Counted from the stretch's first letter, positions 47,273 through 56,846 are shown. The stretch: 64,000 nucleotides of DNA from Prochlorococcus sp. AG-388-F11 (GCA_003279845.1 QCGP01000002.1:62001-126000), one strand, 5' to 3'. Notes: a model not told the origin generated them from the letters alone. Made by a program: numbers and translations.

Positions 47273-48913
47273 ATGAGCTTAAAAAAATTTTCAGAATTAT
47301 TTGGCGATCTAGATTCAATTAATAGTACAAATAATAAAATTGAAGTTTTAAAAAGATATTTCTTATCAAATGAACCAATAGATAATTCATGGGCAATATA
47401 TTTACTAACTGGAAAAAGTAATAAAAGATTTATTAGTGGAAGAAATTTAAAAAATCTTTTTTCGCAAATATATGAATATCCTCAATGGTTAATTGATACC
47501 TGTTATTTAAAAGTTGGTGATTCTGCTGAGGTAATAACGTTATTACTTAAAAATAAAACTACTTCCAGAAATAAAAAATTATCAAATATAAGTCTCAATC
47601 AATTACTAAGCAAGATAATACCTGAGTTATCAAAACTTAATGATGAGGAGAAAAATTTACAAATTAAAAATATTTGGGAAACTTTACCTGAAGATAACCA
47701 CTTAATTTTCAATAAAATTCTTACAGGCACTTTTAGAGTAGGAGTCTCTATCGGATTAATTACAAAATCAATATCAAAACTAATTAATATTGATGAAGAA
47801 ATTATTTCACATAGGTTAATGGGTAATTTCAAGCCTTCAATTGATTCATATGAATTTTTAATTAATAAGAATATCAATCTTGAAGAGTTAAATTCCAAAC
47901 CATATCCATTTCTTCTAGCAAATAACTTTGAAGATAAAATCTTCAAAAATTCAATAAATGATTTTCAATTTGAATGGAAATACGACGGAATCAGGATGCA
48001 ATTAATTAAAAGATCAGGAAATGTTTCGTTATGGACAAGAGGTCAAGAATTAGTAAATGAATCTTTCCCAGAATTAGTAGATAAAATTTCATATATAAAA
48101 GATGATTTTGTTCTTGATGGGGAATTATTAGTTTGGAATTTTAAAGAACAAATTGCCTTTGATTTTTCTTTTCTTCAAAAAAGAATAAATAGAAAATCTC
48201 CTACTAGATCAATCCAAATAAAATATCCAATTATTTTTATTGCTTATGATCTTTTAGAGATAAATGGAAGAGATATAAGAGAAATTCTATTAGAAAATAG
48301 AAGAATTGAGTTAGAAAAATATTATTCAGAATGGCAAAATAAAACTAAGAATAATATCACTGATATTTTCAGAATATGCGATTTAATCTATCCTAAAGAT
48401 TGGTCTGATGCTTTAAATTTTAAAGAAAAATCTCGAGAAAATAATACTGAAGGATTAATACTTAAGAACAAAAGGTCTCCATACACCTCCGGTAGAAAAA
48501 AGGGTATTTGGTGGAAATATAAAGTTGATCCAATGCAATTGGATGCTGTTCTAATTTATGCTAAGGGTGGAAGTGGGAGAAGAGCTGGTCTTTATACAGA
48601 TTACAGTTTTGCATTATGGAAAGATCAAAAATTAATTAAATTTGCGAGTGCATATTCTGGTTTAACAAATATTGAGATTAAAGAGCTAGATAAATGGATA
48701 AGGAAAAATACAATAGAAAAATTTGGCCCTGTTCGATCATTGAAACCAGAAATGGTATTCGAAATATCTTTTGAGAAAATACAAATTTCAAAACGTCATA
48801 AGTCAGGAATAGCAGTAAGATTTCCAAGAATAACAAAATGGAGAAAAGATAAAAAAATTAATGATGCAGATAGTCTAAAGAATGCATTTGAACTGATGAA
48901 AAAAATATCATGA
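47273..48913 (+). CDS. ATP-dependent DNA ligase (repair-cluster type)
   Basis: The 546-aa enzyme has the nucleotidyl-lysine motif EWKYDGIRMQL with Lys236 in K-x-D-G. It also has FVLDGELLVW (motif III-like), LILKNKRSPYTSGRK, WWKYK (motif V) and the OB-fold part near FGPVRSLKPEMVFEISFEKI. The N-terminal ~220 residues form the usual DNA-binding domain. A chromosome normally also has NAD-dependent LigA, so this is a dedicated repair ligase. It overlaps the helicase gene by 4 bp. Confidence 0.92.
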   Translation: MSLKKFSELFGDLDSINSTNNKIEVLKRYFLSNEPIDNSWAIYLLTGKSNKRFISGRNLKNLFSQIYEYPQWLIDTCYLKVGDSAEVITLLLKNKTTSRNKKLSNISLNQLLSKIIPELSKLNDEEKNLQIKNIWETLPEDNHLIFNKILTGTFRVGVSIGLITKSISKLINIDEEIISHRLMGNFKPSIDSYEFLINKNINLEELNSKPYPFLLANNFEDKIFKNSINDFQFEWKYDGIRMQLIKRSGNVSLWTRGQELVNESFPELVDKISYIKDDFVLDGELLVWNFKEQIAFDFSFLQKRINRKSPTRSIQIKYPIIFIAYDLLEINGRDIREILLENRRIELEKYYSEWQNKTKNNITDIFRICDLIYPKDWSDALNFKEKSRENNTEGLILKNKRSPYTSGRKKGIWWKYKVDPMQLDAVLIYAKGGSGRRAGLYTDYSFALWKDQKLIKFASAYSGLTNIEIKELDKWIRKNTIEKFGPVRSLKPEMVFEISFEKIQISKRHKSGIAVRFPRITKWRKDKKINDADSLKNAFELMKKIS

Positions 48914-51396
48914 AAAATATTACGCAAAATAGTAAGCCAAATAATTTAATTTCTAAAATTAAACAGTTTTTCTTCACAAATGGATGGGAGCCATTACCCT
49001 ACCAGATCGAATCATGGGAAGCATTTTTAAATGGGGAAAATGGAATAATACAAGTTCCTACTGGATGCGGCAAAACTTATGCTGCAGTAATGGGGCCTCT
49101 ATCACAGATAGAAGATCCCAAAAATAATAAAAGTGTAAATATATTATTAATAACACCTTTAAAAGCATTAAGTAGAGATCTAAAAAATTCCCTACAATTA
49201 GCAGCTTTGCATTTCAATAAAGAAATTACTGTTGAAATCAGGAATGGAGATACCACCTCATATGAAAAGAAAAAGCAATTAGCTAAACCACCTAATATTC
49301 TTATTACCACTCCAGAGTCTCTATCTCTTTTACTTTCTAATAAAGAATCTAATAATCTGTTTAAGGAATTGTCATCAATAATTATTGATGAATGGCATGA
49401 ATTGATGGGTAGTAAAAGAGGTAACCAGTGCGAATTATCTTTAAGTTGGCTAAGAGGTAATATAAAAAATTTACAAATTTGGGCAATGTCTGCAACTATA
49501 GGAAATATTGAAGAGGCGGCAAGAGTAATAGTTGGTATGAGTGCTATTAAGCCCAAAATAATAAGTACAAATATTCAAAAAGAGATCGAAATTATAAGTG
49601 TTTTACCAGAGGAGAAAACGACCTTTCCATGGAGTGGGCATCTTGGAATTAGGAGTCATTCTTCACTTTTAAAAATCCTTGATAAAAATAAAAGTACCTT
49701 ATTATTCACCAATACAAGAAACCAATCTGAAAGATGGTATCAATGTCTTAAATTTTTTCTGCCAGAGATGGAAGACAAAATTGCACTTCATCACGGCTCC
49801 CTTGATAAAGAAGATAGAAAAAGAGTTGAAGAAGGGGTTAAAGACGGATTAATAAAATGGGTAGTCTGCACAAGCTCGTTAGATTTGGGCGTTGACTTCC
49901 AACCAGTAGATCAAATAGTTCAAATTGGTAGTCCAAAGAATTTAGCTAGACTTATCCAAAGAGCAGGAAGAAGTGCTCATAGACCAGGCGGAAAATCAAA
50001 AATAATTTTTATGCCTACTAATTCATTAGAGTTATTAGAGATTAGTGCAATGAGACGAATAATAAAAAGTGGTATATCTGAGGAAATTAGACTTCCTGAA
50101 TTATCTTATGATGTGCTTCTACAACATCTAATAAGTTTGGCATGCGGAAATGGCTTTGATCCAAAAATTGAGAAAGAAAGAATTAAAAATTGCTGGAGTT
50201 ATAGAAACTTAAAAGATCAAGATTGGAATTGGTGTCTTGACTTTTTAGAGTATGGAGGAAAATGTCTTAAAGCATACCCAAAATATAAAAAGATAGTTAA
50301 AGAGAAATCACAAAATAATAATGAAAACTTTAAATATTTTGTAAAAGACAAATCTTTAATAAGAATGCATAAGTTCAATATTGGGACAATTACAAGTGAC
50401 AAATTTGTAAATGTTAAATATATGAAAGGTAAATCCTTAGGTAATTTAGAGGAGAATTTTGCTTCAAAATTAAATCCTGGAGATACATTTTACTTTGCCG
50501 GCAAAATGCTTCAATTTGTAAGAATTAGAGATATGATTTTATACGTTAAAAAATCAACAAAAAAGAGTTCTCTAATTCCTGCATGGGTTGGAGGTCAAAT
50601 GGCAATTTCTGATCTACTTTGTGAGAGTTTGAGAAAAGAAATAGATATATGTAACGAACTAGAAAATTATGATTACTTAAATCCTGAACTAAATTCATTA
50701 CGCCCAATATTGATGAAACAAAAAGTTCTTTCAAATATTCCAAAGAAAGATGAATTCCTTATAGAAATATATAAAACCAAGGATTTATCAAATCTTTTTG
50801 TTTTTACGCTTGATGGCAAATTTGCAAATGAAGGAATTGCATTTCTATGGGCTTTGAGATTGGCAAAATTAAAACAATCTACATTTAGTATTACTGCTAA
50901 TGATTTTGGATTCAGCTTAACTACCGCAGAAGATTATAATTTTTCCATAATAAAAAAAGAAGCCGATTACTTTTTGGATAACAAAAAATTAGAAGAAGAT
51001 CTAGAAAATGCAATTAATTTTTCAGAATTAACAAAACGTAGATTTAAAAATATTGCCCAAATAAGTGGACTTGTAAATCAAAATAATCCAACCAAAACAA
51101 AAACCTCCTCTCAACTTCAAATAAGTTCAAGTCTTTTCTACGATGTCTTTAAGAAATATGAAGAAGGCCATCTTTTGATAAAACAATCGCATCAAGAAGT
51201 TAAGGAATATCAATTAGAAAATAAAAGAATATCTAGATCATTAGAAAGATTAAAAAATTTAAAAATGCTATTAAACGAGATAAAAACTCCAACTCCTTTC
51301 GCTTTCCCTTTATTAGTTGAAAGACTTAAAAATACTTTAAGCAATGAACCAATAGAAAAAAGAGTAGAAAAACTTATAAAAAAATATAGTGATTAA
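48910..51396 (+). CDS. Lhr-Core family DEXH helicase
   Basis: The 828-aa SF2 helicase has Walker A PTGCGKT (50-56), motif Ib TTPESLSLLLSN, motif II DEWHE with D160-H163, motif III AMSATIGN, and motif VI QRAGRSAHRPG. After the RecA-like domains come the winged-helix/beta-barrel Lhr-Core parts ending near GIAFLWALRLAKL, as in the ligase-associated DEXH helicases. It should be an ATP-dependent DNA translocase unwinding 3'-tailed duplexes. ATGA overlap with the ligase stop indicates coupling; PdeM follows with no gap. Confidence 0.9.
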   Translation: MKNITQNSKPNNLISKIKQFFFTNGWEPLPYQIESWEAFLNGENGIIQVPTGCGKTYAAVMGPLSQIEDPKNNKSVNILLITPLKALSRDLKNSLQLAALHFNKEITVEIRNGDTTSYEKKKQLAKPPNILITTPESLSLLLSNKESNNLFKELSSIIIDEWHELMGSKRGNQCELSLSWLRGNIKNLQIWAMSATIGNIEEAARVIVGMSAIKPKIISTNIQKEIEIISVLPEEKTTFPWSGHLGIRSHSSLLKILDKNKSTLLFTNTRNQSERWYQCLKFFLPEMEDKIALHHGSLDKEDRKRVEEGVKDGLIKWVVCTSSLDLGVDFQPVDQIVQIGSPKNLARLIQRAGRSAHRPGGKSKIIFMPTNSLELLEISAMRRIIKSGISEEIRLPELSYDVLLQHLISLACGNGFDPKIEKERIKNCWSYRNLKDQDWNWCLDFLEYGGKCLKAYPKYKKIVKEKSQNNNENFKYFVKDKSLIRMHKFNIGTITSDKFVNVKYMKGKSLGNLEENFASKLNPGDTFYFAGKMLQFVRIRDMILYVKKSTKKSSLIPAWVGGQMAISDLLCESLRKEIDICNELENYDYLNPELNSLRPILMKQKVLSNIPKKDEFLIEIYKTKDLSNLFVFTLDGKFANEGIAFLWALRLAKLKQSTFSITANDFGFSLTTAEDYNFSIIKKEADYFLDNKKLEEDLENAINFSELTKRRFKNIAQISGLVNQNNPTKTKTSSQLQISSSLFYDVFKKYEEGHLLIKQSHQEVKEYQLENKRISRSLERLKNLKMLLNEIKTPTPFAFPLLVERLKNTLSNEPIEKRVEKLIKKYSD

Positions 51397-52062
51397 ATGA
51401 AAAAAAGTTCTATTAAATTTTGTTGGGAAGATACATTGTTAGAGATGCTACCTTCAAGAGCATTATTTCTACCGGAAACAAAAGAGTTGTTAATATGCGA
51501 TATTCATCTTGGTAAAGCTGAGTATTTTCAGCAAAATGGGATACCTCTTACTAATAATTCAGATAAAAACAATTTCGCAAGAATAAAAAAATTAGTAAAA
51601 AAATATAGTCCGCAAAAGTTATTAATATTAGGAGATTTATTCCATAGCAAATATTCAATAGATAAAACTCTTCAAAAAAAAGTTGAAGATCTTCCTAAAC
51701 TACTTAAAACAAATGTTGAACTCGTCCTTGGAAATCACGATGTAGGTTGTGATATTAAAAATATAAAGATTTTTGATGTAAGAAAAACTAAAAATATTAC
51801 TTTTAGCCATGAACCAGTTAATTTAGAAAACAATAAAACCTTGAATATTTGTGGACATTATCATCCAAAAATCTATTTAAAAAACAATGGAGATAAATTA
51901 TCTTTTAGGTGCTTTGCGATGGATAAGAATAAAAATACTTTATTTTTACCTTCATTTGGAGACTTAACAGGCGGATATCCCTGCAAAGAGTCATTTAAAA
52001 AATGGGCAATTGTTTCTGAAGAAGAAATTATTGAAATAAAATCTCAAGAAAAATCCTACTGA
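51397..52062 (+). CDS. ligase-associated PdeM-like metallophosphoesterase
   Basis: The 221-aa calcineurin-type phosphoesterase has CDIHLGKAE (metal D/H), ILGDLFHSK (G-D), LGNHDVGCD (GNHD), and CGHYHPKI (GHxHP). Members of this class in the exonuclease-ligase-Lhr cluster are Mn-dependent DNA nucleases. Its ATG follows the helicase stop directly. This completes the four-gene module. Confidence 0.88.
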   Translation: MKKSSIKFCWEDTLLEMLPSRALFLPETKELLICDIHLGKAEYFQQNGIPLTNNSDKNNFARIKKLVKKYSPQKLLILGDLFHSKYSIDKTLQKKVEDLPKLLKTNVELVLGNHDVGCDIKNIKIFDVRKTKNITFSHEPVNLENNKTLNICGHYHPKIYLKNNGDKLSFRCFAMDKNKNTLFLPSFGDLTGGYPCKESFKKWAIVSEEEIIEIKSQEKSY

Positions 52063-52250
52063 AGTGAATTAAATTTTTCATTTATATATACCAATTTACA
52101 CTTAAAAGTCTCGTTTAGTTTTTTTATCAATTATTTTGTATTTATTAAATTTTTCGCAGGTAAAAACAGATAATAAAAAATTTATACAGCTAATGACCCT
52201 TTCTTTAGCATAAAATCCACGTTATAAAAAAATAAACACATTTTATAGAA

Positions 52251-52553
52251 ATGAAAAAATTAATAGCCTTGATTTTATTTCCATTTCTTGTCATATCATT
52301 TGGGTTAAAAGCAAATGATAATTTTTCCGTTGAGATAGAGGCACTCACACTAGTAATGGAGCAATATAAAGAAGATACTGAATCAAGTGTTAAATTAGAT
52401 ATAGAAGATAAAAAGCCAAGTTACATGGCTTCTAAACAAGACGAATGCAATGCAACTGTTGAAGTTACAGAAAAAACAGGATTAGAGGTTGTAAATACTG
52501 AATCATTCGATGTAAATGTCTGTTTGAAAGAAATCAATAAAGTAATCAACTAA
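52251..52553 (+). CDS. small exported protein of unknown function (100 aa)
   Basis: A signal peptide (KKLIALILFPFLVISFGLKA, cleavage near 22) is followed by an acidic mature region with two cysteines (DECNATVE, VNVCLKE) that may pair. I do not recognise it. It is 188 bp after the repair module, so it is not clearly in the same operon. Its 3' end is followed by a minus-strand compact unit. Confidence 0.6.
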   Translation: MKKLIALILFPFLVISFGLKANDNFSVEIEALTLVMEQYKEDTESSVKLDIEDKKPSYMASKQDECNATVEVTEKTGLEVVNTESFDVNVCLKEINKVIN

Positions 52554-52594
52554 CTTAGCTGGTTATAAAAATATAATAAAAACAAAAAATTAAA

Positions 52595-52625
52595 GAGGTC
52601 TTTTACTTAAAGAAGGTAAGACCTC
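52595..52625 (-). terminator. minus-strand intrinsic terminator of a compact unit
   Basis: GAGGTCTT (52595-52602) pairs with AAGACCTC (52618-52625), 8 bp, extended by 2 bp past a small bulge. On the minus strand it is followed by TTTAATTTTTTG, a U-rich tail. It overlaps the end of a 20-codon frame and fits a Rho-independent terminator of that unit. Confidence 0.55.
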
Positions 52626-52665
52626 GAGACCTAACAGAAAACTTTGGAACGGGTTCTGCATACAT
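52603..52665 (-). CDS. 20-codon minimal ORF inside a hairpin-bounded unit
   Basis: Reading left, MYAEPVPKFS-VRSRGLTFFK is encoded between an upstream hairpin (CTACAA/TTGTAG, 52675-52691) and a terminator hairpin (52595-52625). It is less AT-rich than its surroundings. It may be a tiny peptide, or the unit of about 100 nt may be a small RNA and the frame accidental. An upstream in-frame stop shows it is not the end of a larger gene. Confidence 0.35.
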   Translation of the reverse strand: MYAEPVPKFSVRSRGLTFFK

Positions 52666-52735
52666 AATTAATAACTACAAAGTAATTGTAGAGGTGTAAT
52701 TAAAAGTACAAAAACTAAAATTATTTTTTAAATAA

Positions 52736-52882
52736 TTATTTCTTCTTTGATAATGTTTGCAATTCTTCCCTAGACATTAAAGCTTCGATTTGAGCAAGAA
52801 CTTTTTGAAGTTCATCCGTTTTTGTAAGAGATGCTTCTGCTACTTCTCTTAATTTTTCTAACTGTTCTTTAGTTTTATCCAT
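52736..52882 (-). CDS. small coiled-coil protein (48 aa)
   Basis: The 48 residues are almost wholly helical (KTKEQLEKLREVAEASL, TDELQKVLAQIEALMS) with heptad-like Leu spacing and a basic tail LQTLSKKK. I do not recognise the family. It is the gene just upstream, on the minus strand, of the compact hairpin unit. Confidence 0.6.
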   Translation of the reverse strand: MDKTKEQLEKLREVAEASLTKTDELQKVLAQIEALMSREELQTLSKKK

Positions 52883-53076
52883 GATAAATAAATTAGAAAT
52901 TAACCACTTTTAAAAATGGTTTTAATACAGATTTTTCACTCACACAGATTCATATTCTCTCTTTTTTTTATAAAGTCAAATAAATTTCCCTTTATTAAGG
53001 TTTTATGAGGACTTCCAATTAATTCTTTATTTATTATTGAAACCATAAGATTAGCTGAAATAGATATGCTCTTAAA

Positions 53077-53166
53077 TTATGAAGTAAATACGGGCAAACC
53101 TATTGTTGCAGTAGTTATTAGAGCACCTGCAAAAATCAATAAAGGTAGAAAAGGATAGTTTTTCAA
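53077..53166 (-). CDS. possible tiny membrane peptide (29 aa)
   Basis: From a TTG at 53166 the frame gives a hydrophobic peptide (NYPFLPLLIFAGALITTATI) ending GLPVFTS. No ATG is available and the opposite strand is also open for 30 codons, so the call is weak. It lies 109 bp beyond the pstB stop. Confidence 0.3.
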   Translation of the reverse strand: MKNYPFLPLLIFAGALITTATIGLPVFTS

Positions 53167-53274
53167 AGATAAACTTACTAATTCGAAATAACTATATAGG
53201 TATTTATACTGTTTGTCTACCCCCTTACCTGTCTTAAAGGTAAAATTTTTTCTTTTGAAGGTAAAACTTTAACA

Positions 53275-54084
53275 TCAACCAAATTTACCAGATATGTATT
53301 CCTGAGTTGTTTTTTCTTTTGGAGAGTTAAAAATTTTCTTTGTCGAATTAAATTCTGCAAGATAACCAACCTTTCCTCCGTCACCATCTTCATACTCAAT
53401 TGCATTGAAAAATGCAGTCATATCACTGACTCTCAAAGCCTGTTGCATATTATGAGTAACGATTATTATTGTGTAATTCTTCTTAAGTTCATGCATGGTC
53501 TCCTCAATTTTCAGAGTGGAAATTGGATCTAACGCTGAGCATGGCTCATCCATGAGGATTATTTCAGGCTCAATTGCGATGGTTCGAGCAATACATAATC
53601 TTTGTTGTTGTCCACCAGATAAAGAGTAACCACTATCATTTAATTTATCCTTACATTCACTCCATACAGCAGCTTTTCTCAAGGAACTTTCCACTAATTG
53701 ATCCATATCACCAGTAAAGCCATTGATTCTTGCTCCAAATGCAATATTTTCATAGATAGATTTTGGGAAAGGATTAGGTTGTTGAAAAACCATACCAATT
53801 CTTCTTCTCACTTCAACTGGATCTACTCTTTTGTCATAAATATTAGTCCCATCAAAGAGAACAGTTCCTTTGAGTGAACAATTAGGTATTAAATCGTTCA
53901 TTCTATTCAAAGCTCTAAGAACGGTTGATTTGCCACAACCAGAAGGGCCAATGAGTGAAGTTATATCTCCGGCTTTAAAATTTAAAAAAACATTTTTTAC
54001 GGCTTCAAAAGTTCCATAACTAATAGAAACATCCTCAAGAGATAAAATGTTTTTCTTTTGCAACTTTTTAGTATTTTTAATCAT
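53275..54084 (-). CDS. pstB: phosphate ABC transporter ATP-binding protein
   Basis: The 269-aa ATPase has Walker [20 protein letters not shown] (PstB-typical), Q-loop [20 protein letters not shown], signature [16 protein letters not shown] and Walker [13 protein letters not shown]. It powers high-affinity phosphate uptake. It is last in pstCAB, 1 bp after pstA. No pstS or phoU is next to it. Confidence 0.97.
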   Translation of the reverse strand: MIKNTKKLQKKNILSLEDVSISYGTFEAVKNVFLNFKAGDITSLIGPSGCGKSTVLRALNRMNDLIPNCSLKGTVLFDGTNIYDKRVDPVEVRRRIGMVFQQPNPFPKSIYENIAFGARINGFTGDMDQLVESSLRKAAVWSECKDKLNDSGYSLSGGQQQRLCIARTIAIEPEIILMDEPCSALDPISTLKIEETMHELKKNYTIIIVTHNMQQALRVSDMTAFFNAIEYEDGDGGKVGYLAEFNSTKKIFNSPKEKTTQEYISGKFG

Positions 54085-54085
54085 T

Positions 54086-54979
54086 TCATACCCTCTTAGT
54101 TTTCTCAGTAAAAGCGGCCAATATCCTTGAAAGAATATTAACTGTTAGTATTGATATGACAAGAATAAAGGAAGCTGCCCAGGCTAGTTTATTCTGGGCA
54201 TCGTAGGGTTCAAGGGCAAAATTATATATCAAGACAGCTAATGAGCCCATCTCGTAAAATAAATCTCCAAAACCCGTTATGTAATAGTAAGAGAACAAAG
54301 CAGTAAATATCAAAGGTGCTGTTTCGCCTGCAGCTCTTGCGATTCCAAGAACAACACCAGTAGCAATAGATCTAAATGCTGTGGGTAAAGTTATTTTTAA
54401 TATTGTTGTATACATACTTGCTCCAATGCCTAGAGAAGCATACCTTAATTCATTTGGCACTAACTTAAGACCTTCATCAGTTGTCTTTATCACAGTTGGC
54501 AACATCAATATTGAAAGTGCCATACCTCCCGCCAAGCCACTATACATACTTCCAAACAAAATTTTTGTAGAGACAATTAAGGCGTAAATAAATACACCTG
54601 CAATTATTGAAGGAACTCCTGCTAAAACATTTACCCCGAATCGAACAAATTTTGAAAAAGGTCCTCCTTTTGAATATTCAGCTAGATAAATACCTCCGCC
54701 TACACCTACTGGTATGGAAATAATTGAAGCAATAGTTGTAATTACTAGTGTCCCAATTAATGCGGGATTAATTCCTCCTGCATCTAAATCATCTCCAGGC
54801 GGATTTGGTTCTAAAGTAAATAGATCAGGATTTATCTGAGCTCCCCCTTTAATAAGAATATATGTAACCACAAAAATCAAAGGAAGAATTGCAATGAGTG
54901 CACAAAACAATGATAAAAAAGTAAAGAATTTATCTACTACATTTCTTGATAGTTTTTTCTGGTAATAAAGTGAATTCAT
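54086..54979 (-). CDS. pstA: phosphate ABC transporter permease
   Basis: The 297-aa membrane protein has six TM segments and the binding-protein-dependent EAA loop near [23 protein letters not shown]. PstA pairs with PstC to form the channel for phosphate delivered by periplasmic PstS. Spacing to pstC is 6 bp and to pstB 1 bp, so a single transcript is expected. Confidence 0.95.
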   Translation of the reverse strand: MNSLYYQKKLSRNVVDKFFTFLSLFCALIAILPLIFVVTYILIKGGAQINPDLFTLEPNPPGDDLDAGGINPALIGTLVITTIASIISIPVGVGGGIYLAEYSKGGPFSKFVRFGVNVLAGVPSIIAGVFIYALIVSTKILFGSMYSGLAGGMALSILMLPTVIKTTDEGLKLVPNELRYASLGIGASMYTTILKITLPTAFRSIATGVVLGIARAAGETAPLIFTALFSYYYITGFGDLFYEMGSLAVLIYNFALEPYDAQNKLAWAASFILVISILTVNILSRILAAFTEKTKRV

Positions 54980-54985
54980 AATTAT

Positions 54986-55933
54986 CTAATATTTGAGACT
55001 AAATTTCTTTACCAGCCACTGCGCAAAGATATTTACCACTAACGACAGGATCATCAGTACAAAAGCCGCATAAAAGAGTGATGAAACCTGACTTCCATCA
55101 GCCTCACCAAACTGGTTTGCAAGCATTGAGGAAATGGTATATCCAGGAGATAATAGAGACCAACTAAATGCATTGGAATTACCAATTATCATTGTGACAG
55201 CCATAGTTTCACCCATTGCCCTTCCTAAAGCCAATAGAACACCTGCCATAATTCCTGATAATGCTGCCGGCAAAATCACTGAAAATATTGTTTTCCATCT
55301 ACTTGCTCCAATTCCATAAGCTGCATTTCTTAGCTTTTTAGGCACCTGATTAAGTGTATCCCTTGCAATCGAGGTCACTATTGGTAAAAGCATTACCACT
55401 AAAATTATTATCGCTAAAAGTGAATTTCGACCTGCAGGTTCCGAACTTAATAAAGGAATCCAACCAAAGAATTTATGTAAAAAAACAAAAAAGTCTCTAA
55501 AGAAAGGTTCCAGAACAAATATCGCCCATAATCCCAATACAACAGATGGTATAGCTGCTAGTAATTCAACAAATGAACCAACTATTTCTCTGACAAATTT
55601 CGGAACAAAATCCTCTGTAATAAATATCGCAGTTCCAACGCCTAAAGGGATAGTAATCAATAATGAAATAAGAGAAGTAACTAATGTCCCATATATTGCA
55701 GTAAAAGCTCCATATTCATCTTTTACTGGATTCCATTCAGAAGTTACTAGAAAATTTAAGCCATACCTTGAAAAAGATTCAAATGACTGAAAAAAGACTA
55801 CTAAAATAATCCCAAATAGTACTATTGCGACAAGACTAGACAAGACTAGGGTTGTATTTTTAAAGATGATATCTATATTTTTTTCAATCCCGAATCTTTT
55901 ACGATTCTTGAAAAGAATTAATTTCTCTTCCAT
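54986..55933 (-). CDS. pstC: phosphate ABC transporter permease
   Basis: The 315-aa permease has six TMs, the EAA-type loop near KLRNAAYGIGASRWKTIFSVILP, and GRAMGETMAVTMIIGN. It is the first gene of pstCAB. A three-heptamer Pho-box-like array lies 47 bp upstream of its start (55981-56009), so control by a PhoB-type regulator under phosphate limitation is likely. Confidence 0.95.
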   Translation of the reverse strand: MEEKLILFKNRKRFGIEKNIDIIFKNTTLVLSSLVAIVLFGIILVVFFQSFESFSRYGLNFLVTSEWNPVKDEYGAFTAIYGTLVTSLISLLITIPLGVGTAIFITEDFVPKFVREIVGSFVELLAAIPSVVLGLWAIFVLEPFFRDFFVFLHKFFGWIPLLSSEPAGRNSLLAIIILVVMLLPIVTSIARDTLNQVPKKLRNAAYGIGASRWKTIFSVILPAALSGIMAGVLLALGRAMGETMAVTMIIGNSNAFSWSLLSPGYTISSMLANQFGEADGSQVSSLFYAAFVLMILSLVVNIFAQWLVKKFSLKY

Positions 55934-55980
55934 TAAAAAAAGTATGTTTATATAAACCTACTATTAAATTTTGCAAAAAA

Positions 55981-56009
55981 CTTTAAGAATGGTTAAAGGT
56001 AAATGAAAG
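55981..56009 (-). promoter_or_regulatory. candidate Pho box upstream of pstCAB
   Basis: On the minus strand three heptamers, CTTTCAT, CTTTAAC and CTTAAAG, occur exactly 11 bp apart (4-bp spacers), the spacing of tandem PhoB half-sites. TTTAAT about 12 bp downstream is a possible -10. Cyanobacterial Pho boxes are C/T-T-T-A-A-rich direct repeats, which fits the second and third units. Confidence 0.55.
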
Positions 56010-56066
56010 TCATGAAAAGTAAACATCCTTATACTTAATTTCTTAATTTTTTTTTAAAGCAAGCCT

Positions 56067-56438
56067 CTACTTAAAATATAATTTTGTTTTGACTCTGTTT
56101 TTATTTTGAGATTTGAATTCAAAAATTCCTGTGTCAGTGAATATGGTCAACTCATCTCCAGATGTTTCTTCAATTGAAATTCCTTCAGACTCTAAATTTT
56201 TTACATATACATTGCCTAAAAGTTTTATAGATTTATCATCCTTGTCAAAAGAAAGCTTGTCCGAATAAGCTTCAAAATTAGGACTATTACTTTTAATAAC
56301 TACATTTCCCTTAGCTTCTAAATCACCTTCTAAAGTATTTATTTGAGAATCAGATGTAATTGTGTAATTAGTTAATTCCTCAGCAAAAGAAAATTCAGCT
56401 AATAGAAATAAAAAAGATGAAAGAAATATACTTTTCAT
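56067..56438 (-). CDS. LptA/OstA-like periplasmic protein
   Basis: The 123-aa protein has a signal peptide (cleavage near 19, FSFA) and a beta-rich OstA-like domain: LEGDLEAKGNVVIKS, FEAYSDKLSFDKDDKSIKLL, GNVYVKN. LptA bridges LPS across the periplasm. With the LptB-like ATPase at 13490 a lipid-transport role is plausible. It starts at the stop of the cytochrome gene and overlaps none. Confidence 0.72.
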   Translation of the reverse strand: MKSIFLSSFLFLLAEFSFAEELTNYTITSDSQINTLEGDLEAKGNVVIKSNSPNFEAYSDKLSFDKDDKSIKLLGNVYVKNLESEGISIEETSGDELTIFTDTGIFEFKSQNKNRVKTKLYFK

Positions 56439-56792
56439 CTACTCCCAGCCCTTTTGGGCATTTTGAATAATCCATTCTGCAAGAACCTTATCCTCTCCAT
56501 CCTTTAATTTATGTTTATAACCTTTCATAAAACCAATCCCTTCATTGGCAATAATTGTTATTGAATTTACATCTGCTATTCCTCTTTTTTCAAGGTCGGA
56601 AAGTTTTAATGATTTGGATCCTTTAAGAACGACCGATCCACCTCTTACATGGCACCCTGCACAAACATTTCTAAAAATTGTTTCTCCATTTCTAATATCA
56701 GAAGCCATTAGATATCTGTTTTGCAAAGAGGTTTGAAAAATAATGATTAAAGTTATTACAGGAATAACGAATAGAAATTTAAATATTTTCAT
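56439..56792 (-). CDS. cytochrome c6-family protein
   Basis: The 117-aa protein has an N-terminal signal anchor, the heme motif CAGCH (44-48) and Met89 in GIGFMKGY as the likely sixth ligand. This is class I, c6-like. The sequence around the Met differs from PetJ (usually G-x-G-A-M-P), so it may be one of the c6-like variants, not the main plastocyanin substitute. It leads a short operon with the LptA-like gene. Maturation needs CcsA (12446). Confidence 0.85.
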   Translation of the reverse strand: MKIFKFLFVIPVITLIIIFQTSLQNRYLMASDIRNGETIFRNVCAGCHVRGGSVVLKGSKSLKLSDLEKRGIADVNSITIIANEGIGFMKGYKHKLKDGEDKVLAEWIIQNAQKGWE

Positions 56793-56846
56793 TTAATTTA
56801 TTCCACTCAAAATCAATTTAGCAATTAATTCTGAATCTCGATCTAT

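Noticed and set aside
49077-49556. 159-codon antisense frame opposite the Lhr-Core helicase
   Set aside because: It overlaps conserved helicase motifs and has no independent support.
53237-53266. Two AAGGTAAAA copies 21 bp apart after pstB
   Set aside because: They lie downstream of the pst genes, not in a promoter; the spacing is two helical turns but no other signal supports a regulatory role.
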